NCBI RefSeq assembly: GCF_000739895.2
Contig: NZ_BBJS01000064.1
Span: 1-49,419, forward strand
Reading direction: 5' to 3'
DNA: 49,419 bases
Source of the DNA: Sphingomonas paucimobilis NBRC 13935
Lineage (GTDB): Bacteria > Pseudomonadota > Alphaproteobacteria > Sphingomonadales > Sphingomonadaceae
The notes beneath the pieces were generated by a model. That model ran no database searches, was not told where the DNA came from, and was given only the letters and a program-made list of their open reading frames with translations. Within the stretch, counting starts at the first letter, position 1. Each line of letters begins with the position of its first letter. Positions 16,894 to 25,676 of the stretch are shown piece by piece. The position numbers and the translations under genes were made by a program.

Positions 16894-17586
16894 TTACGCG
16901 CCCGGGATTTCCGAGACGTTCACCTTGATGCCGCGGCCCATCGTCGAAGAGACGGCGACCTTGCGGACATACTTGCCCTTCGCGCCCGACGGCTTGGCCT
17001 TGATCAGAGCGTCGACCAGCGCGTCGAAGTTCGCGCGCAGGTCTTCCGCCGGGAACGACGCCTTGCCGATGCCCGAGTGGATGATGCCGGCCTTTTCGAC
17101 GCGGTACTCGACCTGACCGCCCTTGGCCGCCTTGACGGCTTCGGCGACGTTCATGGTCACGGTGCCCAGCTTCGGGTTCGGCATCAGGCCCTTGGGGCCC
17201 AGCACCTTACCGAGGCGACCGACGACGCCCATCATGTCCGGGGTCGCGATGCAGCGATCGAAATCGATGGTGCCGCCCTGGATGGTTTCCATCAGGTCTT
17301 CCGCACCCACGACGTCGGCGCCAGCGGCGCGTGCTTCGTCGGCCTTCGCGCCCTTGGCGAACACGCCGACGCGAACGGTCTTGCCGGTGCCCTTGGGCAG
17401 GGTGACGACGCCACGCACCATCTGGTCGGCGTGGCGCGGGTCAACGCCCAGGTTCACGGCGACTTCGATCGTCTCGTCGAACTTCGAGGTCGCGTTGGTG
17501 CGCGCCAGCGTGATCGCTTCGTCGATGCCGTGCAGCTTCTCGGAATCGATCTGGACGGCCTTCTGCTTCTTGGTCAGCTTCGCCAT
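16894..17586 (-). CDS. rplA: 50S ribosomal protein L1
   Basis: This 230-residue protein is full length for bacterial L1 and carries the signature FDETIEVAVNLGVDPRHADQMVRG at the N-terminus and VDALIKAKPSGAKGKYVRKV near the C-terminus. L1 binds 23S rRNA at the mobile stalk next to the E site and in many bacteria also represses its own operon. It follows rplK after 4 bases. The usual next genes (rplJ, rplL, rpoB) do not follow: a terminator and a broken halogenase gene lie downstream instead. Confidence 0.98.
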   Translation of the reverse strand: MAKLTKKQKAVQIDSEKLHGIDEAITLARTNATSKFDETIEVAVNLGVDPRHADQMVRGVVTLPKGTGKTVRVGVFAKGAKADEARAAGADVVGAEDLMETIQGGTIDFDRCIATPDMMGVVGRLGKVLGPKGLMPNPKLGTVTMNVAEAVKAAKGGQVEYRVEKAGIIHSGIGKASFPAEDLRANFDALVDALIKAKPSGAKGKYVRKVAVSSTMGRGIKVNVSEIPGA

Positions 17587-17590
17587 GATC

Positions 17591-18022
17591 TTAGCCCTCC
17601 ACCACTTCGAGGCCCATCGCGCGGGCGGAGCCTTCGATGATCTTGGTCGCAGCCTCGATATCGTTGGCGTTCAGGTCCTTCATCTTGACCTGGGCGATTT
17701 CCGCGAGCTTCGAGCGCGCGATCTTGCCCGCCGACACCTTGCCCGGCTCCTTCGAGCCCGACTTCAGGTTGGCCGCCTTCTTGATGAGGTAGGTCGCAGG
17801 CGCGGTCTTCGTCTCGAACGAGAACGAACGGTCGGCATAGACGGTGATGACGGTGGGCAGGGGCGTGCCCTTCTCGACTTCACCGGTCTGCGCGTTGAAC
17901 GCCTTGCAGAATTCCATGATGTTCACACCGCGCTGACCCAGCGCCGGGCCGATCGGCGGCGAGGGGTTGGCGGCGCCTGCAGGGACCTGCAGCTTGATAT
18001 AGCCGGTAATCTTCTTTGCCAT
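17591..18022 (-). CDS. rplK: 50S ribosomal protein L11
   Basis: This 143-residue protein is a typical L11, with the N-terminal KLQVPAGAANPSPPIGPALGQRGVNI block and the C-terminal rRNA-binding region (IARSKLAEIAQVKMKDLNA). It forms the GTPase-associated centre with 23S rRNA and is needed for RelA-dependent sensing. It is the first gene of the rplK-rplA pair. The 316 bases separating it from nusG hold the nusG terminator and a pair of dispersed repeats, so rplKA should have its own promoter. Confidence 0.98.
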   Translation of the reverse strand: MAKKITGYIKLQVPAGAANPSPPIGPALGQRGVNIMEFCKAFNAQTGEVEKGTPLPTVITVYADRSFSFETKTAPATYLIKKAANLKSGSKEPGKVSAGKIARSKLAEIAQVKMKDLNANDIEAATKIIEGSARAMGLEVVEG

Positions 18023-18171
18023 GTCACTCTCTTTTCGAGTCTAGCGGTCGTGACGGGCACGAAGGCATAGGCCAGGGCACCCTCCCGCAAGGGTTCCGTC
18101 GCATGATGCTAGGGAAGCGCGCGCCGATAGCGGATTATGAGTGGAATGGCAAGGCGGGCAAGCCACTACCT

Positions 18172-18260
18172 CCGTTCGCACTGAGCGAAGTCGAAGTGCA
18201 CGGGATTCCGTCTGCCGAGAGGGTGGGGCGTGGGCTACGACTTCGCTCAGCCTTAACGGG
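18172..18260. repeat. Family A inverted repeat pair
   Basis: A copy of the TGAGCGAAGTCGAAG element at about 18172-18204 faces an inverted copy at about 18235-18260 (CGACTTCGCTCAGCC). The pair lies in the nusG-rplK gap. The same element recurs at 19388, 27913 and 35437. Confidence 0.75.
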
Positions 18261-18282
18261 GGTGGGTGAGGTATTGAGCTAC

Positions 18283-18317
18283 GAAAAAGGGCCGGTGGCG
18301 TTGCCGCCCCGGCCCTT
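18283..18317 (-). terminator. Intrinsic terminator of secE-nusG
   Basis: On the minus strand AAGGGCCGG (18317-18309) pairs with CCGGCCCTT (18295-18287) around a 13-base loop and is followed by a run of T. It lies just past the nusG stop and separates nusG from rplK transcription. Confidence 0.8.
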
Positions 18318-18338
18318 GTTTCGTCGGACGGTACGAAC

Positions 18339-18875
18339 TTACTTCGAGCGTTCGACCTGCTCGAAATCCAGTTCCACCGGGGTCGCGCGACCGAAGATCG
18401 ACACCGACACCTTGACCTTGGACTTGTCGAAATCCAGTTCCTCGACCACGCCGTTGAAGCTGGCGAAGGGGCCTTCGAGCACCTTGACCGCGTCGCCGAT
18501 CTCGTAATCGACCTTGACCTTGTGCTTCGGGGCGGCGGCGGCTTCTTCCTTGGAGTTCAGCATCCGCGTGGCTTCGCTTTCGCTGATCGCCTGCGGCTTG
18601 CCCATCGCGCCCAGGAAGCCGGTCACCTTCGGCGTGTTCTTGACGAGGTGATAGACCTGATCGTTCATGTCGAGCTTGGCCAGCACGTAGCCGGGCATGA
18701 ACTTGCGCTCGACCGCGATCTTCTTGCCGCGGCGGGCCTCGGTCACGGTCTCGGTCGGCACCTCGATCTGCGCCACGAGATGGTCGAGGCCCAGACGGGT
18801 CGCCTCGGCCATGATCGAGTCGCGGACCTTGCCCTCGAAACCGGAATAAGCGTGGATGATGTACCAGCGCGCCAT
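18339..18875 (-). CDS. nusG: Transcription termination/antitermination factor NusG
   Basis: This 178-residue protein has the NGN domain (MARWYIIHAYSGFEGKVRDSI, KFMPGYVLAKLDMND, VTGFLGAMGKPQAISE) and a C-terminal KOW domain (GDAVKVLEGPFASFNGVVEELD). It travels with RNA polymerase, suppresses pausing, and links to Rho or ribosomal protein S10. It lies 10 bases after secE, the usual arrangement, and ends at an intrinsic terminator. Confidence 0.98.
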   Translation of the reverse strand: MARWYIIHAYSGFEGKVRDSIMAEATRLGLDHLVAQIEVPTETVTEARRGKKIAVERKFMPGYVLAKLDMNDQVYHLVKNTPKVTGFLGAMGKPQAISESEATRMLNSKEEAAAAPKHKVKVDYEIGDAVKVLEGPFASFNGVVEELDFDKSKVKVSVSIFGRATPVELDFEQVERSK

Positions 18876-18885
18876 GGGAACCCTT

Positions 18886-19083
18886 TTACTTCGCGAGCGA
18901 CAGCAGGGTGCGGACCAGCGTCTCGAAGAACGAGTCGACCGCCAGGAAGAAGATGGCGAGGATCGTGGTCATCACGACCACCATCACGCCGGTCATCACC
19001 GTCTCGCGCCGCGTCGGCCAGACGACCTTCTTGGTCTCGGTCTTGACCTGATTGAAGAATTCGATGGGGGTCGTCTTCGCCAC
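18886..19083 (-). CDS. secE: Preprotein translocase subunit SecE
   Basis: This short SecE (65 residues) has the single-helix form common in alphaproteobacteria. It has an amphipathic N-terminal segment (TPIEFFNQVKTETKKVVWPT, whose last part is the SecE signature) and one membrane helix (about 30-53). It clamps the two halves of SecY in the inner membrane. It is the first gene of the secE-nusG unit. No tRNA-Trp gene precedes it within the window. Confidence 0.96.
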   Translation of the reverse strand: MAKTTPIEFFNQVKTETKKVVWPTRRETVMTGVMVVVMTTILAIFFLAVDSFFETLVRTLLSLAK

Positions 19084-19256
19084 TCGTGCCGTTCCCGCAC
19101 CTGCGTTGAAATTCTGTCAGCGGGGCATGGGTCCGCCGTCGCCTGACCCGGGGGTCCTGCGACGAAAGGTCCGTCCGCGCTGTTCGGATGGGAACGCGAT
19201 GTAGCCGTGGTGTGGCCAAAAGGCAAGGGTGGGGCGGGGCGGGGGTTTTCTGTTTC

Positions 19257-19620
19257 CGCGACGCCGCGATGGCGCGAAGGGTTTTGGTTCGCGCGGAGAC
19301 GCGGAGGCGCGGAGCTTTTTGTTCGCGCAGAGGCGCGGAGGACGCAGAGAGAGGCTTGTGCTGATCCTGCTTCCCGATCCCCTCCATCCGTTCAGCCTGA
19401 GCGCAGTCGAAGGCCAAGGGCAAGCACCGCCGCAAAGGTCTTCGAGCCGCGGGCTCCCTGAACGCTGGAGCGTTCCGCCCGCGTGGCGGATATTATCCCG
19501 TGGCCTTCGACTACGCTCAGGCTGAACGGAGGGCGGGGGGATGCTCCATTCTTCCCCTCCGCGTCTCCGCGGCTCCGCGCGAACCAGCCTTCTTCGCGTC
19601 CTCGCGGCTTCGCGTGAACA
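19257..19620. repeat. Composite repeat: family B pair enclosing a family A pair
   Basis: The 538 bases between secE and ybdD hold no gene I can support. Left arm B (about 19257-19350, with GGTTCGCGCGGAGACGCGGA at 19286) faces right arm B (about 19557-19620, ending CGGCTTCGCGTGAAC). Inside them a family A copy (19388-19420) faces an inverted A copy (19501-19530). The result is a nested, largely self-complementary block. Confidence 0.72.
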
Positions 19621-19621
19621 A

Positions 19622-19804
19622 TCAACAGCACCGCCCGCCATTTTTCCCACCATATCGCGCCTGTTGGCGCTCACGGAAGAAGGTCACCTCGTCCATCGGC
19701 TCCCGGTCGGGATGCTTGGCCGCCATGTGCGCCACATAGGCGTCATAGCTAGGCATCCCGACCATCGCATTGCCGATCTCGCGCAGGCGGCTGAGCCAAT
19801 TCAT
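19622..19804 (-). CDS. YbdD/YjiX family small protein (CstA partner)
   Basis: This 60-residue protein has the YbdD/YjiX pattern: MVGMPSYDAYVAHM, a HPDREPM segment, FFRERQQARYGG, and a terminal RCC. In E. coli such proteins are encoded right after cstA-type genes and are needed for pyruvate uptake by CstA/BtsT-type transporters. It starts 10 bases after the cstA stop, so it is co-transcribed. The right arm of a family B repeat abuts its stop. Confidence 0.93.
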   Translation of the reverse strand: MNWLSRLREIGNAMVGMPSYDAYVAHMAAKHPDREPMDEVTFFRERQQARYGGKNGGRCC

Positions 19805-19814
19805 TGGGCCCAGC

Positions 19815-21860
19815 TCATTCGGCCGCCACCATCTCGGGCGGGATTTCGGTGACGCTTGGTCGGTCGATACGACGTGCGATCAGGCAGGTGCGCACCGCAT
19901 AGACCAGGATCGCCAGCACCACGCCCAGGAAGATCGCGCACAGCCCCGCATCGATCCGGTCGTTGAAGACGATCCGCCCCATCTCCGCCATGGTCTTGGC
20001 GGGGGCCAGCACCTTGCCCTCCGCCGCCGCGCCGGCAAACTTGTCGGCATGCGCGAGGAAACCGACGCGCGGATCGGCCGAGAAGATCTTCAGCCACCCG
20101 GCGGTCAGCGTGCAGGCCAGCAGCCAGACGGTCGGCACCACCGTGATCCAGGCGTAGCGGTCCTTCTTCATGCGGAACAACACCACGGTCGCCAGCATCA
20201 GCGCCACGGCCGCCAGCATCTGGTTGGAGATACCGAACAGCGGCCACAGCGTGTTCACCCCGCCCAGCGGATCGGTGACGCCCTGATAGAGGAAGAAGCC
20301 CCAGGCCGCGACGCAAAGCCCGGTCGCTATCAGGCCCGGCGCGACCTTCGACGATCCTCGGAAGCTGGGAACGACCAGCCCGATCAGGTCCTGCAGCATG
20401 AAGCGGCCCGCCCGCGTGCCCGCATCGACGGCGGTCAGGATGAACAGTGCCTCGAACAAAATGGCGAAGTGATACCAGAAGGCCTTCATCGTCTGTCCGC
20501 CGAACAGGTGGCTGAAGATCTCTGCGATCGCCACCGCCAGCGTCGGCGCACCGCCCGCGCGGGAAATGATCGTATGCTCGCCGACATCCTTGGCCACCTG
20601 CGCCAGCGTGTCGGCGGAGATGGGGAAGCCCATTGCGGTGACGGCGGCGGCGGCGCTGGCCGGGTCGGTGCCCAACACGGCGGCGGGCGCGTTCATCGCG
20701 AAATAGACGCCCGGATCGAGGATCGAGGCGGCGACCAGCGCCATGATCGCGACCGCGCTTTCCATCAGCATCGCGCCATAACCGATGAAGGGCGCGTCCT
20801 TCTCGCTGGCGATCAGCTTGGGCGTGGTGCCGCTGGCGATCAGGGCGTGGAAGCCCGACACCGCGCCGCACGCGATGGTGATGAACAGGAAGGGGAAGAG
20901 CGGCCCCGCCCAGACCGGGCCGCTGCCGTCGATGAATTTGGTCAGCGCGGGCATCTTCAGCGGCGGCGCCATGATGACGATGCCGATGGCCAGCGCAACG
21001 ATTGCGCCGATCTTGAGGAAGGTCGAAAGGTAATCACGCGGCGCGAGCAGCAGCCAAACCGGCAGGACCGAGGCGACCGCGCCATAGCCGATCAGCAGGA
21101 AGCAGAGCTGCACCGGCGTAAAGGTGAACAGCGGCGCGAGCACCGCCGACTGCGCGATCGACTGGCCATAGACGATCGCCAGGATCAGGCCGATGAAGCC
21201 GATGATCGACACCTCGCCGATCTTCCCCGGTCGCACCCAGCGGGTATAGCCACCCATCAGCATGGCGAGCGGCACGGTCGCCGCCACGGTGAACAGGCCC
21301 CAGGGGCTTTCGGCCAGCGCCCGCACGACGATCAGCGCCAGCACCGCCAGGATGATGACCATGATCATGAAGGCGCCGAACAGCGCGATGGTGCCCGCCA
21401 CGGGGCCCATCTCCATGCGGATCAGCTCACCCAGCGAGCGCCCGTCCCGCCGCATCGACAGGAACAGCACCAAGAAATCCTGCACCGCACCCGCCAGCAC
21501 CACACCCGCCAGAATCCACAGCGTTCCGGGTAGGTAGCCCATCTGTGCCGCCAGCACCGGCCCGACCAAAGGCCCCGCGCCCGCGATCGCGGCGAAGTGA
21601 TGGCCGAACAGCACGGTCCGATCGGTCGCGACATAATCAAGCCCGTCAGCACGGCGGATGGCCGGCGTGGGGCGGCTGGGGTCGATGCCGATCACCCGCG
21701 CGATGAACAGCGCATAATAGCGATAGGCGATCAGATAGACGGAGACGGCCGCCGCCACGATCCACAGCGCGTTGATCGGTTCGCCACGTACCGTGGCCAC
21801 CACGCCCAGCGCGCCCGCTCCGACGATCGCCAGTGCGATCCATGGCAGGTGTCTCGTCAT
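19815..21860 (-). CDS. cstA: Carbon starvation protein CstA (pyruvate/peptide transporter)
   Basis: This 681-residue inner-membrane protein is hydrophobic throughout, with well over ten membrane segments. It has the family blocks DYVATDRTVLFGHHFAAIAGAGPLVGP (about 54-80), GAVQDFLVLFLSMRRDGRSLG, and FEALFILTAVDAGTRAGRFM. Members import pyruvate or peptides and are often induced on carbon limitation. A clear ribosome binding site (GGGAGGAG) precedes ATG at 21860. It forms a two-gene unit with the small YbdD-like gene. Confidence 0.96.
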   Translation of the reverse strand: MTRHLPWIALAIVGAGALGVVATVRGEPINALWIVAAAVSVYLIAYRYYALFIARVIGIDPSRPTPAIRRADGLDYVATDRTVLFGHHFAAIAGAGPLVGPVLAAQMGYLPGTLWILAGVVLAGAVQDFLVLFLSMRRDGRSLGELIRMEMGPVAGTIALFGAFMIMVIILAVLALIVVRALAESPWGLFTVAATVPLAMLMGGYTRWVRPGKIGEVSIIGFIGLILAIVYGQSIAQSAVLAPLFTFTPVQLCFLLIGYGAVASVLPVWLLLAPRDYLSTFLKIGAIVALAIGIVIMAPPLKMPALTKFIDGSGPVWAGPLFPFLFITIACGAVSGFHALIASGTTPKLIASEKDAPFIGYGAMLMESAVAIMALVAASILDPGVYFAMNAPAAVLGTDPASAAAAVTAMGFPISADTLAQVAKDVGEHTIISRAGGAPTLAVAIAEIFSHLFGGQTMKAFWYHFAILFEALFILTAVDAGTRAGRFMLQDLIGLVVPSFRGSSKVAPGLIATGLCVAAWGFFLYQGVTDPLGGVNTLWPLFGISNQMLAAVALMLATVVLFRMKKDRYAWITVVPTVWLLACTLTAGWLKIFSADPRVGFLAHADKFAGAAAEGKVLAPAKTMAEMGRIVFNDRIDAGLCAIFLGVVLAILVYAVRTCLIARRIDRPSVTEIPPEMVAAE

Positions 21861-22157
21861 GCCTTGCGGCTCCTCCCGTTATGATGGTCCCTTCTAACCA
21901 GCCGGGCCGGTCGCGCCACCCCTCAAAGGCTTGAAGTGCCGCCAGCGGGATATGGCGACGGCAATGGAGCCGAGCATAGCCATCGGCGGTAAGGCCCCTG
22001 GCCAGTCGGCAAATATATTTCCCGGTATCCGATTGGAACGACGAAGTAATGTCACGGCATTGGCGACAGATAGTGCTTCGATATCAAATAAAGGTGCTCG
22101 ATCGGATAGAGCATGGTTCGTTAAACTTTGCCGCCCAATGGCATTGCCGTTTATGTG
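21861..22157. other. Intergenic region between divergent cstA and GAF-protein genes
   Basis: This 297-base gap must hold the cstA promoter (minus strand) and the promoter of the GAF/diguanylate cyclase unit (plus strand). It is locally more AT-rich around 22010-22130. No clear terminator, repeat or small gene is visible. Confidence 0.5.
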
Positions 22158-22685
22158 ATGGCGGGATTGTCGATGATGCAAAGCCTGTTCGGCGAACAAA
22201 GGCGGGCCAGGGCGGTGCTGGGCTTGAGGGTGCTGGGCTCCGCGCCTGAGCCCGTTTTCGACCGGCTGGTGTCCGCCGCGGCAAGCGCATTCGATGCACC
22301 GATGGCGCTGCTGTCACTGATCCACCGCGACCAGCAATGGGTCAAGGCCAGCCACGGCATCACCCTGGACTGCTATCCGCGTCACGACAGCTTTTGCACC
22401 CATGCGCTCGATCGGTCCGATGTGCTGGAGTGTACCGATCCGCTGGACGACCCGCGCTTCGCCGCGCTGCCCGGTGTCACGGGGGCGCCCTATGTCCGCT
22501 ATTATATCGGCGCGCCGCTGCGCCGGCTGAACGGTGCCCATGTCGGCGTCCTGTGCGTCGTCGACACCAGGCGGCGCCATCCCGCTTCGCCCGATCAGGC
22601 GGCCTATCTGATGGGCCTGGCGCGCCAAGCCTCCACCGCGCTCGAGGCGCGGCTTGATCGTCAGGTTCGGAGTCGGCTGGCATGA
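22158..22685 (+). CDS. GAF domain sensor protein
   Basis: This 175-residue protein is almost entirely one GAF domain (about 20-160). It has typical stretches FDAPMALLSLIHRDQQWVKA, RHDSFCTHAL, VRYYIGAPLRR and VGVLCVVD. Such stand-alone GAF proteins bind small ligands or mediate dimer contacts; the ligand is unknown. Its stop overlaps the start of the GGDEF-EAL protein (ATGA), so it is probably that enzyme's sensory partner. The start is uncertain: ATG 22158, ATG 22173 and TTG 22128 are all in frame and none has a strong ribosome binding site. Confidence 0.85.
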   Translation: MAGLSMMQSLFGEQRRARAVLGLRVLGSAPEPVFDRLVSAAASAFDAPMALLSLIHRDQQWVKASHGITLDCYPRHDSFCTHALDRSDVLECTDPLDDPRFAALPGVTGAPYVRYYIGAPLRRLNGAHVGVLCVVDTRRRHPASPDQAAYLMGLARQASTALEARLDRQVRSRLA

Positions 22686-24736
22686 CGCGCGTTCTCCTGT
22701 GTCTGACCCAAGAGCATGACCTTCGCCTGGTGGTGCTGGCGCTGCTGATCTGCCTGATCGGATCGGCGGCGACGGTGCAGTTGTTCCACCGCGTCCGCGC
22801 GGCGACGGGCTTCAGCCGGATCGGCTGGATCGTCCTGACGGCGGTTGCGACCGGCACGATGGTCTGGGCCACGCATTTCGTGGCGATGATGGCCTTTCGT
22901 GCGACGGCGCCGGTGGTGCTCGATCCGATATTGACGCTGGCCTCGCTGTTGGCGGTGATCCTGTTGGCGGTGCCGGGGTTGGCGCTGGCCGCCGCCGATC
23001 GCGTTCGGGCGGCCACCATCGGCGGCGCGATCGTCGGGGTCGGTGTTTCGGTCATGCATTATGTCGGCATGGCCGCCTATCGCGTCGATGGGATCGTGAG
23101 CTGGGAATGGCACTATGTCGTGGCCTCGGTGTTGCTGTCGGCCGGACTTGGCGCGGCGGCGTTCCGGGTGCTGCGCGGCGGCGAGGAGCGGTGGCGGCGA
23201 GTCGGTGCGGTGGGGCTGCTCAGCCTGGCGGTCGCGGCCCTGCACTTCACGGGCATGGCGGCGATGGACATCACCGTGCTGAAACTGGGCGAGGGGCTAT
23301 CGAACCTGACCATGGTCGCGCTCGCCGTCACTACCACGGTGGCGACCTGCATCATCGTCGGCTGCGCCGCGATCAGCGCGCTGATCGACGGGCATACCCA
23401 GACCGAAGCCTATCGCCGCCTTCGCCAGATGGCGATGCATGACGGCCTGACCGATCTGCCCAATCGCACCAGCTTCATCCACGAACTGGAACAGCGTTTC
23501 GTGATCCGCGGCGGCTATCCCTGCATGGCCGTCATCATGATGGACCTGTCGCGCTTCAAGGTCGTCAACGACACCTATGGTCATCAGGCGGGCGACCAGT
23601 TGCTCATTGCCCTGGCGGCGCGGCTGGCGGCGATGCTGCGGCCGGGCGAATATATCGCGCGGCTGGGCGGTGACGAATTCTCCGCCGTCGTCTCCTATGG
23701 CGATCACGGCGAGTTGCTGGATTTCCTGGAACGGTTGAAGGCCGCTTGCGATGCGCCCTTCGTCTTCGAACGGTTCACCGCCGCAATCGGCGCCAATATC
23801 GGCATCGCGCTGGCCCAGGTCGATGGCGACGACGCCGACTCGCTGCTCGCCAAGGCCGATCTGGCCATGTACCGGGCCAAGTCGGCGCATTCCAACGAAC
23901 CCTGTTTCTACGACAGCCAGATGGATGACGCGATCAAGACGCGGCGCGAGCTGATCGCCGACCTGCGCTCGGCGCTGGATGCCGAGGCGTTCGAGCTTCA
24001 TTATCAGGTTCAGGCCGCCATCCCCTCGGGTGAGATCACCGGCTATGAGGCGCTGATCCGCTGGCGGCATCCGGTGCGCGGGGTGATCCCGCCCTCGGAC
24101 TTCATCCCCCTGGCGGAGAAGAGCGGTGACATCGTTCCGCTGAGCATCTGGATCATCCGCCAAGCCTGTTTCGAGGCGGCCTTATGGCCCAATCGCCATA
24201 GCGTGTCGGTCAACCTGTCGCCGATTCACCTGGCCGATTCCCGGCTGGTCGAGACCGTGCGCTCGGCCCTGGTCGATAGCGGTCTGGCACCCGAGCGCCT
24301 GACGCTGGAGTTGACTGAAAGCGCCATCATCCATGACCGCCGTTTCGCGCTTGATCAATTGCGCGCGCTGAAGGCGATGGGGATCGCGATCGCGCTCGAC
24401 GATTTCGGCGTGGGTTATTCCTCGCTCGACGTGCTGCGGTCCTTCCCCTTCGACCGGATCAAGCTCGACGCTTCGTTCGTCGCGGAGATCGAGCATGACG
24501 AACAGGCGGTATCGATCCTGCGATCGGTGGCGGCGCTGGGCACGACGCTTAACATTCCGGTGCTGGCCGAAGGGGTGGAGCAGGCGGCGCAGCTCTCCAT
24601 CGTGTCGCGCGAAGGATGCGCGGCGGTACAGGGCTATCTCATCGGCCATCCGTCGCGCGCGCTGGCGGATGCCGAGCAGGTGCGCCAGACCATGGCGCTC
24701 CGCCCGCATGCGCTGGAGGACCTGGCGGTCGGCTAG
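22682..24736 (+). CDS. MHYT-GGDEF-EAL cyclic-di-GMP signalling protein
   Basis: This 684-residue inner-membrane protein carries an N-terminal MHYT sensor with about seven helices. Its three motifs are WATHFVAMMAF, VMHYVGMAAY and ALHFTGMAAM, thought to bind copper and sense oxygen, CO or NO. A GGDEF domain follows with an intact RLGGDEF signature; upstream of it the usual inhibitory RxxD reads RPGE. The C-terminal EAL domain keeps YEALIRWRHP, VSVNLSP, LELTES, ALDDFGVGYSS, IKLD and AEGVE, so phosphodiesterase activity is plausible. Both synthesis and breakdown of cyclic-di-GMP are therefore possible; which dominates cannot be told. It is translationally coupled to the GAF protein. Confidence 0.94.
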   Translation: MTRVLLCLTQEHDLRLVVLALLICLIGSAATVQLFHRVRAATGFSRIGWIVLTAVATGTMVWATHFVAMMAFRATAPVVLDPILTLASLLAVILLAVPGLALAAADRVRAATIGGAIVGVGVSVMHYVGMAAYRVDGIVSWEWHYVVASVLLSAGLGAAAFRVLRGGEERWRRVGAVGLLSLAVAALHFTGMAAMDITVLKLGEGLSNLTMVALAVTTTVATCIIVGCAAISALIDGHTQTEAYRRLRQMAMHDGLTDLPNRTSFIHELEQRFVIRGGYPCMAVIMMDLSRFKVVNDTYGHQAGDQLLIALAARLAAMLRPGEYIARLGGDEFSAVVSYGDHGELLDFLERLKAACDAPFVFERFTAAIGANIGIALAQVDGDDADSLLAKADLAMYRAKSAHSNEPCFYDSQMDDAIKTRRELIADLRSALDAEAFELHYQVQAAIPSGEITGYEALIRWRHPVRGVIPPSDFIPLAEKSGDIVPLSIWIIRQACFEAALWPNRHSVSVNLSPIHLADSRLVETVRSALVDSGLAPERLTLELTESAIIHDRRFALDQLRALKAMGIAIALDDFGVGYSSLDVLRSFPFDRIKLDASFVAEIEHDEQAVSILRSVAALGTTLNIPVLAEGVEQAAQLSIVSREGCAAVQGYLIGHPSRALADAEQVRQTMALRPHALEDLAVG

Positions 24737-24790
24737 GCGGCGGCAACTTATCCCTTGCCCGCCGGGCCCGTCCGGGGTGAAAGGCATGCC

Positions 24791-25384
24791 ATGGCCAGTT
24801 CTTCCTCTTCTCCGCTCGTCGTCGGTATCGGCGGCACGATCGGCAACGTCTCCTCGACCGAGCGCGCGCTTCGGATCGCCATGACGGCCGCCGCCGATGA
24901 GGGGTTTCGCACCCATGTCTTCGGAGGTGAGGATCTGGCGCGTCTTCCGCTCTACAATCCCCGGGCGGAAACCCGCACCGACGCCGAACGGCTGTTCGTG
25001 GAGACGGTGCGCCAAGCCTCGGCGATCATCATCGCCAGCCCCGGCTATCATGGCAGCATCTCGGGCCTGGTGAAGAACGCGCTCGACCTGCTGGAGGAGA
25101 CGGCGAAGGACGACCGGCCTTATCTCGCGGACCTGCCGGTGGGGCTGATCGCGACCGCCTATGGCTGGCAGGCGACCGGCTCGACCATCGCGGCGCTGCG
25201 CTCGATCGTCCATGCCCTGCGCGGCTGGCCGACCCCGTTCGCGGCGGCGGTGAACACGCAGCAGACACATTTCGATGCGCAAGGGCGGATCGGTGATGCG
25301 ACGGTGGAAGGGCAGTTGCGGCTGGTCGGCCAGCAGGTCGCCCGTTTCGCCCCGCTGGCGGGGACGATCCGGGCGTCGAATTGA
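24791..25384 (+). CDS. NADPH-dependent FMN reductase family protein
   Basis: This 197-residue flavodoxin-fold protein has the N-terminal phosphate-binding loop GIGGTIGNVSSTERAL and the central ASPGYHGSISGLVKNALDLLEE block typical of NADPH-dependent FMN reductases (SsuE/ArsH/ChrR-like). It would reduce flavin, quinone or metal substrates in the cytoplasm; the physiological substrate is unknown. ATG 24791 is the best start, with GGGGTGAAAGG upstream; the frame stays open to 24755. It follows the cyclic-di-GMP gene by 54 bases on the same strand. Confidence 0.9.
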   Translation: MASSSSSPLVVGIGGTIGNVSSTERALRIAMTAAADEGFRTHVFGGEDLARLPLYNPRAETRTDAERLFVETVRQASAIIIASPGYHGSISGLVKNALDLLEETAKDDRPYLADLPVGLIATAYGWQATGSTIAALRSIVHALRGWPTPFAAAVNTQQTHFDAQGRIGDATVEGQLRLVGQQVARFAPLAGTIRASN

Positions 25385-25405
25385 GGGGCCTTCGACGCGG
25401 ACTTT

Positions 25406-25611
25406 GGTTCACGCGAAGCCGCGATGCCGCGAAGACTTTGATTTCGCGCGGAGGCGCGGAGAACGCAGGGACGTATCGCGCGCGACCGCGCGCAATCCTC
25501 TTTCCTCGATCGCTCGAGGAGGAAGGGCTGCAAGAGCAGCGAGTACGACACCTCCGCGCCTCCGCACGAACCATATTCTTTCTCTTTGCGGCATCGCGGC
25601 TTCGCGTGAGA
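25406..25611. repeat. Family B inverted repeat pair
   Basis: The left arm, about 25406-25470 (GGTTCACGCGAAGCCGCGAT, then GCGCGGAGGCGCGGAG), faces the right arm, about 25550-25611 (CTCCGCGCCTCCG, then CGGCATCGCGGCTTCGCGTG). Each arm has two sub-blocks in mirrored order. It lies in a gene-free gap of 415 bases with no other gene candidates. Confidence 0.72.
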
Positions 25612-25676
25612 TAAATGATTTTATCCATCGCCCGGTCGAAGGGCGAAGCCCGCGAGTCGAATAAATCCATTTCTCG

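Noticed and set aside
19084..19256. Possible tRNA-Trp upstream of secE
   Set aside because: The usual neighbour was looked for, but no acceptor stem, T-loop or anticodon arm is visible there.
19770..21533. 587-codon open frame on the plus strand
   Set aside because: It is antisense to cstA and is an Arg/His/Asp-rich sequence without any fold signature.
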